From the IMG/VR virus record IMGVR_UViG_3300032561_000068, positions 1 to 35,756 of that record: a DNA stretch of 35,756 nucleotides; one strand, written 5' to 3'. A program made the translations under genes and the position numbers. Origin of the DNA: a virus. Positions 15,634 through 23,595 of this stretch are shown here, one piece after another. How positions within the stretch are numbered: the first letter of the stretch is position 1; every line of letters begins with the position of its first letter. The notes under the pieces were generated by a model. It did not search any database and was not told the DNA's origin. It saw only the letters and a list, made by a program, of their open reading frames with translations.

Positions 15634-16184
15634 CAGTCATCGCAGCAGCTTTGACCATTGATAGCGGTGTTGTCATCGTAGGTGACTCAGAACTTTCTAC
15701 CCCATACACAAAGGACAGTGATGGTTATAGCAAAGTTTGGGTTGATGAGATCAACGAAGGTTATATTTTCGGTGGTGCTGGCAACCTAAGAGATATCCAA
15801 GTTATTAAGTATCATGTATCATGGCCTTACTACAGAGACATCTATCCTGTCGAAGAGTTCGTTGTTAAGGAAGTCGTTCCTAAGATGCGTGAAGCCCTAC
15901 TCGATAACGGTGTGAAGATGGAAGAGTATGAAAGCTCGTTCATCATGGCATGGGAAGATAACTTAGTTGTTATCGATGAAAAGTTTGGCGTTACAATTCC
16001 CAATAGTGCACGGTATGCCATTGGCTCTGGCCAGAGTGAAGCTTTGGGAGCGCTTGGTAACGAGGGCGGTTGGACAAAGAACGATGTGATCGAAGCAGCA
16101 AATCGTGCTATGGTTACAGCAGTCGGTGTCAGTGGTCCATTGTTCACAATCGACACGGTTGATCTGGTTGTAAGACAAGCATGA
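15630..16184 (+). CDS. HslV/proteasome beta-like Ntn hydrolase
   Basis: The 184-aa protein begins MTVIAAAL with GVVIVGDSELST at 13-24, the same layout as the start of HslV and proteasome beta subunits. After removal of Met1, Thr2 would be the nucleophile. SKVWVDE (34-40) places a Lys where the catalytic Lys33 lies, FGGAGN (47-52) matches the conserved GxxGxxxD/N turn, and IGSGQSEALGAL (131-142) matches the GSG(G) loop. Length agrees with HslV (about 175 aa). No HslU-like unfoldase is visible in the window. It may act in capsid maturation, host protein turnover or modulation of the host proteasome. Activity is inferred. Confidence 0.75.
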   Translation: MTVIAAALTIDSGVVIVGDSELSTPYTKDSDGYSKVWVDEINEGYIFGGAGNLRDIQVIKYHVSWPYYRDIYPVEEFVVKEVVPKMREALLDNGVKMEEYESSFIMAWEDNLVVIDEKFGVTIPNSARYAIGSGQSEALGALGNEGGWTKNDVIEAANRAMVTAVGVSGPLFTIDTVDLVVRQA

Positions 16185-16192
16185 ATTATTAT

Positions 16193-16221
16193 TTGACATC
16201 ATTATCGTGGTATGATAAGAT
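16193..16221 (+). promoter_or_regulatory. Sigma70-type promoter of the replication operon
   Basis: TTGACA (16193-16198) and TAAGAT (16216-16221) are separated by 17 bases; the predicted start is near 16228. An alternative -10 reading, TATGAT at 16211, has only 12 bases of spacing. Transcription would give a leader of about 23 bases that includes AAGGA upstream of ATG 16251. It probably drives the genes through the helicase at 22511. Confidence 0.65.
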
Positions 16222-16250
16222 TTATAACATAAACAGTAAGGACAACTCTA

Positions 16251-16940
16251 ATGAAGCAAAACTACATTATGCCCCAAAAGAAAGTACTCGCTACTACTCC
16301 CCTTCAGGAGGTTACGGAACCTACCTATGGGGAATCCAGCAAGGCTCAATCCCGAGCTGACGTACGTCGAACTAGTGCCAACGAAGAAGGTCTACTGATA
16401 GCAGTAGATGCCATCAATGGCTTGAATGAATTGATGTATTCTTTTGATGCAAAGGTTGCAAAGCCATTGTCACCAGTAGAGATCGATTCCTTGGCTGCTG
16501 AACTCGTTGCTGTGCGTAGGGTGAAGGATATAGTAGAAGGCCGTGAGGCATCTCTGAAGGCTTATGCGACTGAAGTAATCAATCTCAACATTGCTTCTAT
16601 TGGCAACGATCCTTCAGAGACGAGTGGTTACCTTGTAAGCCCAGAGAATGGTATCAAGCTTTCGAAGGAAGTCACGGGTGGTAAACTCAATATCGATATC
16701 GATTTGCTTGAGCAAGTTCTAGATACCGATCAATTCAAATCAGTAGTAAACATTGTAGAGACTCAGACTATTACTACAAAGCCTGATGGAAGCAAGCTAA
16801 TTGAGGCAACGAAGGCATACCAGTTGAACGAAGAATGCCTCGAGAAGGAACTCAAAATAGGTAACATCGGCATGGAACAGGTTGTAAAGGCGACCATGCC
16901 TGGGAAGATTCGCTCAGCTTTTTATGTCCGAAGCCTATAA
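16251..16940 (+). CDS. Conserved-looking unknown protein, 229 aa, first gene of replication operon
   Basis: AAGGA lies eight bases before ATG 16251. The protein has a Gln/Pro/Lys-rich disordered N-terminus, then helical NEEGLLIAVDAINGLNELMY (about 44-63), VAVRRVKDIVEGREASLKAY (about 87-106), a beta-like central part and KIGNIGMEQVVKATMPGKIR near the end. I cannot name a family. The helical charged region and lead position in the operon are compatible with a host-takeover or DNA-binding protein, but this is not shown. The 3' end overlaps the MerR-like gene by 17 bases. Confidence 0.65.
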   Translation: MKQNYIMPQKKVLATTPLQEVTEPTYGESSKAQSRADVRRTSANEEGLLIAVDAINGLNELMYSFDAKVAKPLSPVEIDSLAAELVAVRRVKDIVEGREASLKAYATEVINLNIASIGNDPSETSGYLVSPENGIKLSKEVTGGKLNIDIDLLEQVLDTDQFKSVVNIVETQTITTKPDGSKLIEATKAYQLNEECLEKELKIGNIGMEQVVKATMPGKIRSAFYVRSL

Positions 16941-17289
16941 GAAAAAGAAGGATAGCTTAAAGCTTCGAGACGATAAGCCATTGTTTACTGTTGCAATGGC
17001 TGCTGCTTTTTTTGATCTTAGTTCACAATCATTGAGGCAAAAAGAGCAATATCTTTTTGATTCTTTCGGTGAGCCAATCGTAATTAGCAGGACTCCTGGA
17101 GGAGATCGCAGGTATAGTCTTAATGATATACTAAAGATAGCTCATGCGCTAAGAAGAATGAATAAGATGACGGATAGACAACTTCGGTTAATTATTCTTC
17201 GTGTTGATTCTTTTAAAGAGCCAATCAAAAAAACTACGTTAAAGTATCGCAAAGGTACTATCAAAGGTGTTAGAGTAGACCCAACATGA
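16924..17289 (+). CDS. MerR-like helix-turn-helix protein
   Basis: The 121-aa protein contains LFTVAMAAAFFDLSSQSLRQ (about 20-39), a MerR-type HTH in which the second helix follows 'LS..SLR'. Wing-like RTPGGDRRYSLNDILKIAHAL (mid-30s residues onward) matches the MerR 'R...GYR.Y...dl..l' pattern. There is no effector domain; the C-terminus is basic (KYRKGTIKGVR). It probably binds DNA as a regulator or replication accessory. It overlaps both neighbours; the stop shares four bases (ATGA) with the flap exonuclease start. Confidence 0.78.
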   Translation: MSEAYKKKKDSLKLRDDKPLFTVAMAAAFFDLSSQSLRQKEQYLFDSFGEPIVISRTPGGDRRYSLNDILKIAHALRRMNKMTDRQLRLIILRVDSFKEPIKKTTLKYRKGTIKGVRVDPT

Positions 17290-18236
17290 AAAAATGCTTA
17301 ATCTTACTCGATGGCCACAATATTTTTATTAGATCGTTTTCCGGTTTAATGAGACAAGGGCTTAGCGCACCAGATGGTTCTGGCACCTGGGGGACGTTCG
17401 GTGCTTTCAATACAATTGCTAGCATAGTTCGTAGGCATAACCCAACACATGTTATGATCGCCTTCGATAAAGGTCGTAGCTCAAAGCGTTTGGCTATAGA
17501 TCCAGAGTATAAAGCTAATCGGAAACGTAGAGATGATAAGCCAAGAAATCCTATGGACGAAGCTTTCTCTCAAGAGTTCAAGCCACAACTTTCTGCTTTT
17601 ATGGAATTATGCTTAAAGAATGGCATACCTTATATCCAATTAGAAAATGTAGAAGCTGATGATATCATTGCTACCGCAGCGTTGAGATTCTCAGAAGTGT
17701 TTGATAAAATAATCATTGTAAGCGCTGACCATGACTTACACCAATTGATTAGACATAACATCGTTGTTATTAAACCTAGTATTAGTTCCCGTGATATCGA
17801 AGAAGAAATTTTTAATGTCGAATCAGTGCTAAAAGAATGGGGTGTAGAACCTCAACGCCTGCCTGAGATATGGGCTCTGATGGGAGACAAGGGAGATAAT
17901 GTCAAAGGCATCCCAGGAGTAGGACCTAAAAAGGCTACTAAACTTATCAAGGAACATGGCGATTTGAGTACTGTACTTGATTTAGATGATCCTAAGATCT
18001 CTGAGAATATTGATATTGTAAAGAAAGCATTCAGCCTGATAGAACTAGGTATCGATGAAGAATTGCCATTCCCTCCTTTAGGGCAGCTACAATTTAATCC
18101 TATCCAACCAGGTTCAGATTACTCTGATGAATTAGAAGAACTTTTTGATCTACTTGGTTTTGTACAAATAAAGGATAGATGGAAACATCACAACCTGTGG
18201 TTAGATGCCCCTAGATTTGGTAAAAGATTACGATGA
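17286..18236 (+). CDS. 5'-3' exonuclease / flap endonuclease (PolA N-terminal type)
   Basis: This 316-aa stand-alone nuclease removes RNA primers and flaps. It shows LLDGHNIFIRSF (7-18) with the first metal-binding Asp, AFDKGRSSKR (59-68), VEADDIIATAA (122-132), SADHDLHQL (146-154) and the helix-3-turn element GDKGDNVKGIPGVGPKKA (200-217). The order and spacing agree with T5/T7-type flap endonucleases and the PolA 5' nuclease domain. The polymerase of this phage is a Pol III alpha without this activity, so a separate nuclease fits. The gene starts in the ATGA of the HTH gene. The end is followed by three bases before the next gene. Confidence 0.95.
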   Translation: MKKCLILLDGHNIFIRSFSGLMRQGLSAPDGSGTWGTFGAFNTIASIVRRHNPTHVMIAFDKGRSSKRLAIDPEYKANRKRRDDKPRNPMDEAFSQEFKPQLSAFMELCLKNGIPYIQLENVEADDIIATAALRFSEVFDKIIIVSADHDLHQLIRHNIVVIKPSISSRDIEEEIFNVESVLKEWGVEPQRLPEIWALMGDKGDNVKGIPGVGPKKATKLIKEHGDLSTVLDLDDPKISENIDIVKKAFSLIELGIDEELPFPPLGQLQFNPIQPGSDYSDELEELFDLLGFVQIKDRWKHHNLWLDAPRFGKRLR

Positions 18237-18239
18237 CAA

Positions 18240-19316
18240 ATGTCTGATTGGATTATCAACCCTAACTTAGATATGGTAAGCATCCTAGCCCAATATAGCC
18301 GCTTTTTAGAAAGTGATTATAGGATGGCTATAGAACATTTAGAAATCCCTAGGACATTCGAAGAGAATGATACCAAAACAGGTCGAAACTTCTTAATAAT
18401 AAGTTATAAAGAAGCTCCATGGGTAGTTGCTAAGAGTGTGTTTCTTTGCTTGAAGCTAGCTGGTCCAGATAGCGTAGTTGTAAAGACGTATAGCTTAGAT
18501 GATTATTTCATGGTGCAAAATGTGTTCGAAAACTTTGGTGAAGGTGTACGTACTAAAGTTTTATTGACAATGCATGATGAGTTAAAACTCAGTAACGATT
18601 GGCGTGATGAGATAGAATTGTCAACAGATATAATAGTGTTTGGTGATTCCAACGCCATGGAAGCATTCCGTGAATACGAAACAGTAGACCGTCGTGTATG
18701 GGAGCATGGTTTCAAGTTTAGTTTTGGTGTCGTAAAATCAGAGAACCTTAACATGACAATCATCAGACAAATCTGTTTTGATTTCTTCAGCTTTTATGGT
18801 GAAGGTACATTGGCACCAAAGTTCTATTTCATCATTGGGCCGATAACAAAATCTATGGTAAAGCATTTCAGTGCAACGATGCAATCTTTGTACGAGATAG
18901 CGATCGACGAATACCGCAGTAAGCTTCCATTGACCCGTAAAAGCGATTTAGCAAAGAACCTCGTTGAAGCGAATCACTACGCTAAATTTGTACGCATTGA
19001 TAGTTTGAACTCAAGAGAAAAGTTTGATAAGCTCTACGGTGACATAAGATTGATTCATGTTGATGATCTAGAGCAGATCGGTGATTACATCGATAAAGTT
19101 GGTGATAGTATTAGTACTATCGCAGTGAACTTTGAAGATGATCATGATGTGCTAGACTATCTAGAAGATCGTATGGTCATGAGAGTTTGTGAAGTTGGAG
19201 AAATGCAATTTCCAGAATTCTTTGAGCAGTATGACAACATAGATGATTTCAATATCTATGCACCAGAGGAAGATGATCTAGATTGCTTCTTTAACGGTGA
19301 TGAAGACTATATTTAA
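18240..19316 (+). CDS. LuxC/aldehyde-dehydrogenase-like protein lacking catalytic Cys
   Basis: The 358-aa protein has the layout of LuxC acyl-CoA reductases. SYKEAPWVVAKSVF and CLKLAGPDSVVVKT (55-83) resemble the NADP-binding 'aL.aGn.vv.Kps' part of the ALDH fold. DIIVFGDSNAMEAF (130-143) and WEHGFKFSFGVV (154-165) resemble LuxC 'VVFGg..ti...' and 'GHG.k.SF..v'. FYGEGTLAPKFYFIIG (185-200) fits the active-site 'RGCLSPQ...' region, but the catalytic Cys is Thr190. The C-terminus is acidic (APEEDDLDCFFNGDED). A non-catalytic scaffold or altered chemistry is possible. The family call is from pattern memory and needs a profile search. It sits in the replication operon. Confidence 0.55.
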   Translation: MSDWIINPNLDMVSILAQYSRFLESDYRMAIEHLEIPRTFEENDTKTGRNFLIISYKEAPWVVAKSVFLCLKLAGPDSVVVKTYSLDDYFMVQNVFENFGEGVRTKVLLTMHDELKLSNDWRDEIELSTDIIVFGDSNAMEAFREYETVDRRVWEHGFKFSFGVVKSENLNMTIIRQICFDFFSFYGEGTLAPKFYFIIGPITKSMVKHFSATMQSLYEIAIDEYRSKLPLTRKSDLAKNLVEANHYAKFVRIDSLNSREKFDKLYGDIRLIHVDDLEQIGDYIDKVGDSISTIAVNFEDDHDVLDYLEDRMVMRVCEVGEMQFPEFFEQYDNIDDFNIYAPEEDDLDCFFNGDEDYI

Positions 19317-19346
19317 TTCTTAAGTAAGGAAAGAGAGGAAGTAACC

Positions 19347-19628
19347 GTGACAGGTTTATTGTCAAAACCATGCATCCAAAAGTTGTATGATAAAATTATT
19401 GGGATTAAGATCTATAGAATGCTGTTGACACTCTGTGTAGCAATTAGTATTTTATTAATTATCCCAATCGTACTGGTGACATCACCAATTTTGGTTGCAT
19501 GGGATCTAGCTAAAAATGTAATAAATAAAAAGACAGCAATCAAAGAACAGAACAGTGACGGATTCAAAAGTTTCTGGGATAATTTCAATGATAAGCAAGA
19601 CGGATGGAATAAGATGGGTAAAGATTAA
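19347..19628 (+). CDS. Small membrane protein, 93 aa (GTG start)
   Basis: The reading frame starts at GTG 19347 behind GAGAGGAAG; no ATG is better placed. One or two transmembrane helices cover MLLTLCVAISILLIIPIVLV and the following TSPILVAWDLA (about residues 24-54). The C-terminus is polar (DGFKSFWDNFNDKQDGWNK). It lies in the replication operon, so a membrane anchor for the replisome is conceivable but unproven. The stop overlaps the next ATG (TAATG). Confidence 0.65.
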   Translation: MTGLLSKPCIQKLYDKIIGIKIYRMLLTLCVAISILLIIPIVLVTSPILVAWDLAKNVINKKTAIKEQNSDGFKSFWDNFNDKQDGWNKMGKD

Positions 19629-20014
19629 TGGATAAAATTCAAGACAAGTTAGCTCAAGTATCAGATGTAATGTTCGAAAGAAACATTGCTATCATTGCGG
19701 GTAAACGCCAAGAAGTACAAATCTTTAGTGATGGTTTTGTCTACGAAGGTTTCCTGTGCGGGCTTGACGAAAAATGGGTACAACTCTATGGGCATGAAGA
19801 GAACAATAAAGATAACATTGATTCTCAGTGGAGATTCATCCTAATAAGCAAAGAGAATATTTCAGCGATTGGACCCACTGGTCGTAACCTAGGTGATATC
19901 GATGAAGTAACACGCGTTTGGATCAGTAAGAAGATTCAGATTTTTTCAGATGTTTCTGAAAAGTTTCTGTCAGCAAAGGTAAACAAAAATGACAATAGAA
20001 GAGAAAAGCTTTGA
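19628..20014 (+). CDS. Possible Sm/LSm-like fold protein, 128 aa
   Basis: Residues about 25-85 run RQEVQIFSDGFVYEGFLCGL, then EKWVQLYG and WRFILISKENISAIGPTG. A strand-turn-strand with 'V.if.dG..yeG.l.gld' and a later 'Wrf.LI..enI.aI' is the pattern of Sm1 and Sm2 motifs of Hfq/LSm proteins. An N-terminal helix (DKIQDKLAQVSDVMFE) precedes it, as in Hfq. The C-terminal helix is charged. If real, it could bind RNA or act in the replisome; family membership is a fold guess from the strand pattern. The gene overlaps both neighbours. Confidence 0.6.
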   Translation: MDKIQDKLAQVSDVMFERNIAIIAGKRQEVQIFSDGFVYEGFLCGLDEKWVQLYGHEENNKDNIDSQWRFILISKENISAIGPTGRNLGDIDEVTRVWISKKIQIFSDVSEKFLSAKVNKNDNRREKL

Positions 20015-20456
20015 TGGACCTCTTGCTAACTATGATGATGATAGTTACGATGAGATAGTAGAAGTAGAACGAGCAGCAAGTAAAGAAGATCTCGTTAAAG
20101 AATTAGATTTGTCAAAAGCTAATGCACGAGAATTGTTGTTGTATTTTTGTAGTAGATTCAAAGAGACTCAAGGCTACGACTACAACGTAGAGTGGGTCAA
20201 AGAAACATCGATTCTTAAGTCTTTTAAAGAACGTTATGGTGATAACGCTGGGTTAATGATTGAGCTCCTTTTTGATAAGCACAAGGGCAAGATTAATGAT
20301 AAGGTGTTCACTATTACAGCTTTTAGTCAGGGCAGTAAATGGATGCAAGACATCCTTTACGTTGAGTTGCAACAAGATAAAATTAAAGAAGAAAACCGAC
20401 CAAGTTCAGAAGGGTTAATGTCAACTGATGATTTCCTTAAACGATTCAATGTTTGA
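19989..20456 (+). CDS. Unknown protein upstream of the helicase loader, 155 aa
   Basis: The acidic N-terminus (PLANYDDDSYDEIVEVER) is followed by helices (EDLVKELDLSKANARELLLY and FCSRFKETQGYDYNV), then WVKETSILKSFKERYGDNAG. The end, STDDFLKRFNV, resembles short peptides that dock to helicase or clamp partners. I recognise no family. Directly upstream of dnaC- and dnaB-like genes with an 8-base overlap, it may be a replisome organiser or primosome component. It begins 26 bases inside the Sm-like gene. Confidence 0.65.
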   Translation: MTIEEKSFDGPLANYDDDSYDEIVEVERAASKEDLVKELDLSKANARELLLYFCSRFKETQGYDYNVEWVKETSILKSFKERYGDNAGLMIELLFDKHKGKINDKVFTITAFSQGSKWMQDILYVELQQDKIKEENRPSSEGLMSTDDFLKRFNV

Positions 20457-21228
20457 TTGGCAGAAGGATTATGTCAATCTCAAGTATGATTTCCTAGACG
20501 ATGATGAGATCGACTACCTAGCATTAAAGTACCCACAGTTTGAGACCTTCAATAAGCGTGGTTGCCCCACGTGCGAAGATCGATCATGTGGCGATTGCAA
20601 GATTCAGCTACAGCTTTATAAGCACTACCTGCGTGCAGGCATTGGTTTGAATTATCAGAAGCTAAGCTGGGAAGACTTCCACGGTGATGAGAAGGCATCG
20701 GACCTCGCTCGTATTTACCTAGGTCAGCACAAGGAATTCGTCAAGGGTGGTATGGGATGCTTGTACCATGGTTCATGGGGAACCGGCAAGACACTCCTTA
20801 CTAGTCTTATCGCTAAAGAATTGGTTAAGCTAGGCTACAAGGTGTACTTCGCTACCTTCACCCAAATGGTTGACGAGTTCACCCGTGGTTGGGGAAGCAA
20901 TGAGGACAAGGCTCGTTTCGAGAGCAAGGTAGTAAAGAGTGATGTATTCTTCTTAGATGACATTGGCAAGGAATTCCGAACCAAAAACAATCTTAGTGAA
21001 GCAACATTCGACCACGTGCTTCGTCAGCGTGCGCTCGATAACCGACCAACATTCATCACCACGAATATGACGATTGAAGAATTGAACGAGGGATACGGTA
21101 GTGCTATTTTCTCATTGTTGAAAGAGCGTATGATCGTTCACAACATGGAAGGTATCGACTACCGTGAGTATGCAAGAAACCGTACTCTAGATGAGATTAA
21201 GACCGGACAAGTAAGAAAGATTTTGTAA
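20449..21228 (+). CDS. dnaC: DnaC-type helicase loader ATPase
   Basis: This AAA+ protein of about 259 aa has Walker A HGSWGTGKTLL (107-117) and Walker B VFFLDDIGKE (about 163-172). It also has a sensor-1-like TFITTNM (about 201-207) and an arginine-finger candidate in LLKERM (about 226-231). The N-terminal part carries four cysteines, CPTCEDRSCGDC (39-50), probably a zinc site. It would load the DnaB-type helicase encoded directly downstream. I use ATG 20449, which overlaps the previous stop; an in-frame ATG at 20428 gives seven more residues, and neither start has a strong ribosome site. The stop overlaps the helicase ATG. Confidence 0.92.
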   Translation: MFDWQKDYVNLKYDFLDDDEIDYLALKYPQFETFNKRGCPTCEDRSCGDCKIQLQLYKHYLRAGIGLNYQKLSWEDFHGDEKASDLARIYLGQHKEFVKGGMGCLYHGSWGTGKTLLTSLIAKELVKLGYKVYFATFTQMVDEFTRGWGSNEDKARFESKVVKSDVFFLDDIGKEFRTKNNLSEATFDHVLRQRALDNRPTFITTNMTIEELNEGYGSAIFSLLKERMIVHNMEGIDYREYARNRTLDEIKTGQVRKIL

Positions 21229-22511
21229 TGGATATTGAACGCAGCCTTATAAAGCATTTCACCAACCTAGAGAGCTTTCAAAAGATTTGGGACCAAGGTA
21301 TTCGTAGTGAGCACTTTTTCGATGTAGGAATCCGGGAGCTGTTTGACTACAGCCTTGATTACTACGTCCGCAGTGAATTCAAGCAGACGGTGACACAAGA
21401 TTTCCTAGAGACAAAGTTTGATGATTATTTTGATCGTCATGACTGGCCAGAAGAGGAATACCTTGTTGGTGTACTCATCGAAGAAATGGTGACAAAATAC
21501 CGTAAGTCAACTGCTCAGGGCGCATTACTACAAGCAGCTAACGCTTTGGATAAGGACCCTGAAGAAGGCATCTCGATCGCTTTAAGTAACCTTTCAAGAA
21601 TCCAGAGTGACACTAGCACCCGTGCACGTATTGAAATCTATGGCGAAGGTTATGACCGCCGTGTTAACCAATACATGGATGAAGTTGCTAACCCTACAAA
21701 GGATAAGAAAGGCATTTATCTTGGCTGGGATGCTCTTAATGACCACATGTATGGGATCCGCAAGGGTGAGCTTGCCGTGGTCGTTGGTATCCCAAACGTT
21801 GGTAAGTCATGGGTTGGATCAGTAATCGCACTAGAGGCAGCACGACGCAAGAATAAGGTTTATTTCGCATCGCTAGAATTGAGCAAGGAGCTTACGCTCA
21901 TGCGACTCGACTGCCTAGTCAGTGGTGTCCCTTACACTCGTTACGAACGTGGTGAACTTACTCCTAATGAGTTGAAGCGCCTTAAAGATGCTCGGGAAGA
22001 GATCATGGAATTTGGTGAGTACCTTCTTATCGATTCTCCAAGCAAGAAATCTGAGCGTAGTGTCATGGAACTTTATTCCAAGGCTAAGCATTGGGGTGCC
22101 GAACTTATGGTAGGTGACCAACTGTCATGGATCACTACTGATAAGAACTTCGGTTCAAACAGCAACTACCAATCGTTGCAAATGTCTGAAGTAATCACCG
22201 ATGTCGCAGCTACTAATCGTGAGATGGGTATGGCATCCGTATGGCTTGCTCAGTTCAACCGTGAGGCTACGAAGAGTAAGAAGGGTCGTGGTGGTCTAGG
22301 CAATATCGGCCTTAGCTCACAGATCGAACAGATCGTAGACATTGCTCTCGGAATCGGCTGTACTCAGGAGATGAAGCGTCAGGAAGCTCTAGTGCTTGAT
22401 ATCATGAAGAGCCGACGAAGCAACCTCAAGTCTTGGATGATGAGCATGGAGTTGCATGATCGAACCAACTTGAGTATTGTCAGAGAGTACGAAGAAGCTA
22501 ACGCTGAGTAA
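21228..22511 (+). CDS. dnaB: DnaB-type replicative helicase
   Basis: The 427-aa protein has an N-terminal helical domain and a RecA-like motor. Walker A GIPNVGKSW (187-195), YFASLELSKE (about 215-224) with the catalytic Glu, Walker B LMVGDQLSWI (about 289-298) and the C-terminal KSRRSN arginine-finger-type segment (about 402-407) follow the DnaB order. Walker A ends GKS instead of GKT. A linker with RRVNQYMDEV precedes the motor. It unwinds DNA at the fork with the DnaC-type loader and the primase encoded nearby. It is the last gene before a long hairpin. Confidence 0.95.
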   Translation: MDIERSLIKHFTNLESFQKIWDQGIRSEHFFDVGIRELFDYSLDYYVRSEFKQTVTQDFLETKFDDYFDRHDWPEEEYLVGVLIEEMVTKYRKSTAQGALLQAANALDKDPEEGISIALSNLSRIQSDTSTRARIEIYGEGYDRRVNQYMDEVANPTKDKKGIYLGWDALNDHMYGIRKGELAVVVGIPNVGKSWVGSVIALEAARRKNKVYFASLELSKELTLMRLDCLVSGVPYTRYERGELTPNELKRLKDAREEIMEFGEYLLIDSPSKKSERSVMELYSKAKHWGAELMVGDQLSWITTDKNFGSNSNYQSLQMSEVITDVAATNREMGMASVWLAQFNREATKSKKGRGGLGNIGLSSQIEQIVDIALGIGCTQEMKRQEALVLDIMKSRRSNLKSWMMSMELHDRTNLSIVREYEEANAE

Positions 22512-22517
22512 TACACG

Positions 22518-22555
22518 GGTGTGGTGGTCTAGAATTTTGCCTAGTCCACCATACC
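22518..22555 (+). terminator. Terminator-like hairpin after the helicase gene
   Basis: GGTGTGGTGG (22518-22527) pairs with CCACCATACC (22546-22555), ten base pairs with one G-U. A further CTAG/CTAG inner extension leaves a loop of about eight bases. It starts seven bases after the helicase stop. No T-run follows, so a factor-dependent or non-canonical terminator, or an RNA-processing site, is likely. Confidence 0.6.
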
Positions 22556-22614
22556 TGTTGTAAAACCTGCTAGTATGATAAACAGTGCAACAATAGTAGA
22601 GAAAGTTAGTAAGT

Positions 22615-23043
22615 ATGCAAACATTTTTACCCTATGAAAGCTTCAAAGAGTCAGCTGCATCGCTAGACCGTCAGCGTTTGGGGAAACAGCGGGTCGAAAC
22701 TATGCAAGTTATGAAAGCCCTATTCGATCCTTCCTACGGTTGGCAGAACCATCCAGCTGTAAATATGTGGCGTGGTCACGAATGGTACCTTTATCTGTAC
22801 CAGCTTGCTATCTGCAATGAATGGACTTCACGCGGGTATAAAGATACTTGCCTAGAAAAAACCACAGACATCATTCTTGGTAAGCCATTCGGATTGACAA
22901 AGCCTGATTGGTTAGGCAATGAAGAATTCCATCGCAGTCATCGTAGCAATTTGACACGCAAGCTGCCTGAACATTATAATCAATTTTGGGATGAAGCAAA
23001 TGATCTTCCCTACGTCTGGCCAGATGAAATCCTTGTACCATGA
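22615..23043 (+). CDS. Pyrimidine-dimer DNA glycosylase-like protein
   Basis: The 142-aa protein begins MQTFLPYESFKESA and has SLDRQRLGKQRVETMQVMKA (about 16-35) and GWQNHPAVNMWRGHEWYLYL (about 42-61). It continues with EWTSRGYKDTC (about 69-79). This matches the Pyr_excise family, small DNA-repair glycosylases related in name to T4 endonuclease V and often carried by actinobacteria and their phages. It would excise UV photoproducts in phage DNA. A GAGAAAG sequence lies before ATG 22615. It heads a new run after the hairpin and is followed by tiny Cys-rich genes. Confidence 0.82.
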   Translation: MQTFLPYESFKESAASLDRQRLGKQRVETMQVMKALFDPSYGWQNHPAVNMWRGHEWYLYLYQLAICNEWTSRGYKDTCLEKTTDIILGKPFGLTKPDWLGNEEFHRSHRSNLTRKLPEHYNQFWDEANDLPYVWPDEILVP

Positions 23044-23068
23044 ACTGCTTTAAACTCGGAGAGAAACT

Positions 23069-23209
23069 ATGAATTTTAAATGCTTGTTAAAAGGCCATGA
23101 CTACGGTAAGTGGTGTGAAGCTGTTAGGGCAAACGAATATGGTGAAGTCCCAATAATTATTCGCTACTGCAATAATTGTAAATCAAGAGACTGGGTGAAG
23201 AGAGTATGA
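23069..23209 (+). CDS. Small zinc-ribbon-like protein, 46 aa
   Basis: GGAGAG lies just upstream of ATG 23069. The peptide has KCLLKGHDYGKWCEAVRAN, then RYCNNCKSRDWVKRV. Its C..GH..Y and CxxC pairs resemble short zinc-ribbon proteins that phages carry in many copies. It could bind a metal; no partner is apparent. Its stop overlaps the next start (ATGA). Confidence 0.75.
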   Translation: MNFKCLLKGHDYGKWCEAVRANEYGEVPIIIRYCNNCKSRDWVKRV

Positions 23210-23595
23210 ACTGCCGACACTGTAAGGAAACTCTCGTACAAGTAGATCTTGAAAATGGTGATTGGTTCCCCATCCATGAAGGTTGGAGGCAGAATGTCTA
23301 CACTCATCAAGCACCAGCCCGACCACCGAATCGCAGAAACGGAGAAGCCATGACCATCAAAACATTTACCGTGTACCGCAAGGGCGACTTAAGCGAAACC
23401 CACGACGAAAATCAACGACCATTTGGGCCAGACATTGCCGCCTACTGGGGTGTTGTTTTCCCAGACGGAACCTGCGTTCTCCGTTGGAACGGTCCTTCGG
23501 TGTCCCACAGCATTTGGGCCTCGTTCGAGGACGCCATGAAGGTCCACGGACACCCCGAACCTCGCTATGGCACAGAGATTGTGTGGCACTCGTGA
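23206..23595 (+). CDS. Hypothetical protein in a GC-rich patch, 129 aa
   Basis: The N-terminus has a CRHC pair and a Trp/His-rich segment, followed by a proline-rich linker and MTIKTFTVYRKGDLSETHDE. The second half reads GPDIAAYWGVVFPDGTCVLR, then SIWASFEDAMKVHGHPEPRY. That half looks like a self-contained domain with its own possible ATG at 23350 behind GGAGAAG. The base composition rises sharply in GC from about 23280, unlike the first 75 bases, so two genes may have been joined. It starts by ATGA coupling and ends by GTGA coupling. Confidence 0.7.
   Translation: MNCRHCKETLVQVDLENGDWFPIHEGWRQNVYTHQAPARPPNRRNGEAMTIKTFTVYRKGDLSETHDENQRPFGPDIAAYWGVVFPDGTCVLRWNGPSVSHSIWASFEDAMKVHGHPEPRYGTEIVWHS

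Noticed and set aside
23283-23591. Upstream extension of the 72-aa paralogue gene
   Set aside because: It lies wholly within another gene in a different frame and encodes Arg/Ser-rich nonsense-like sequence. The GTG 23592 start with GTGA coupling is better.
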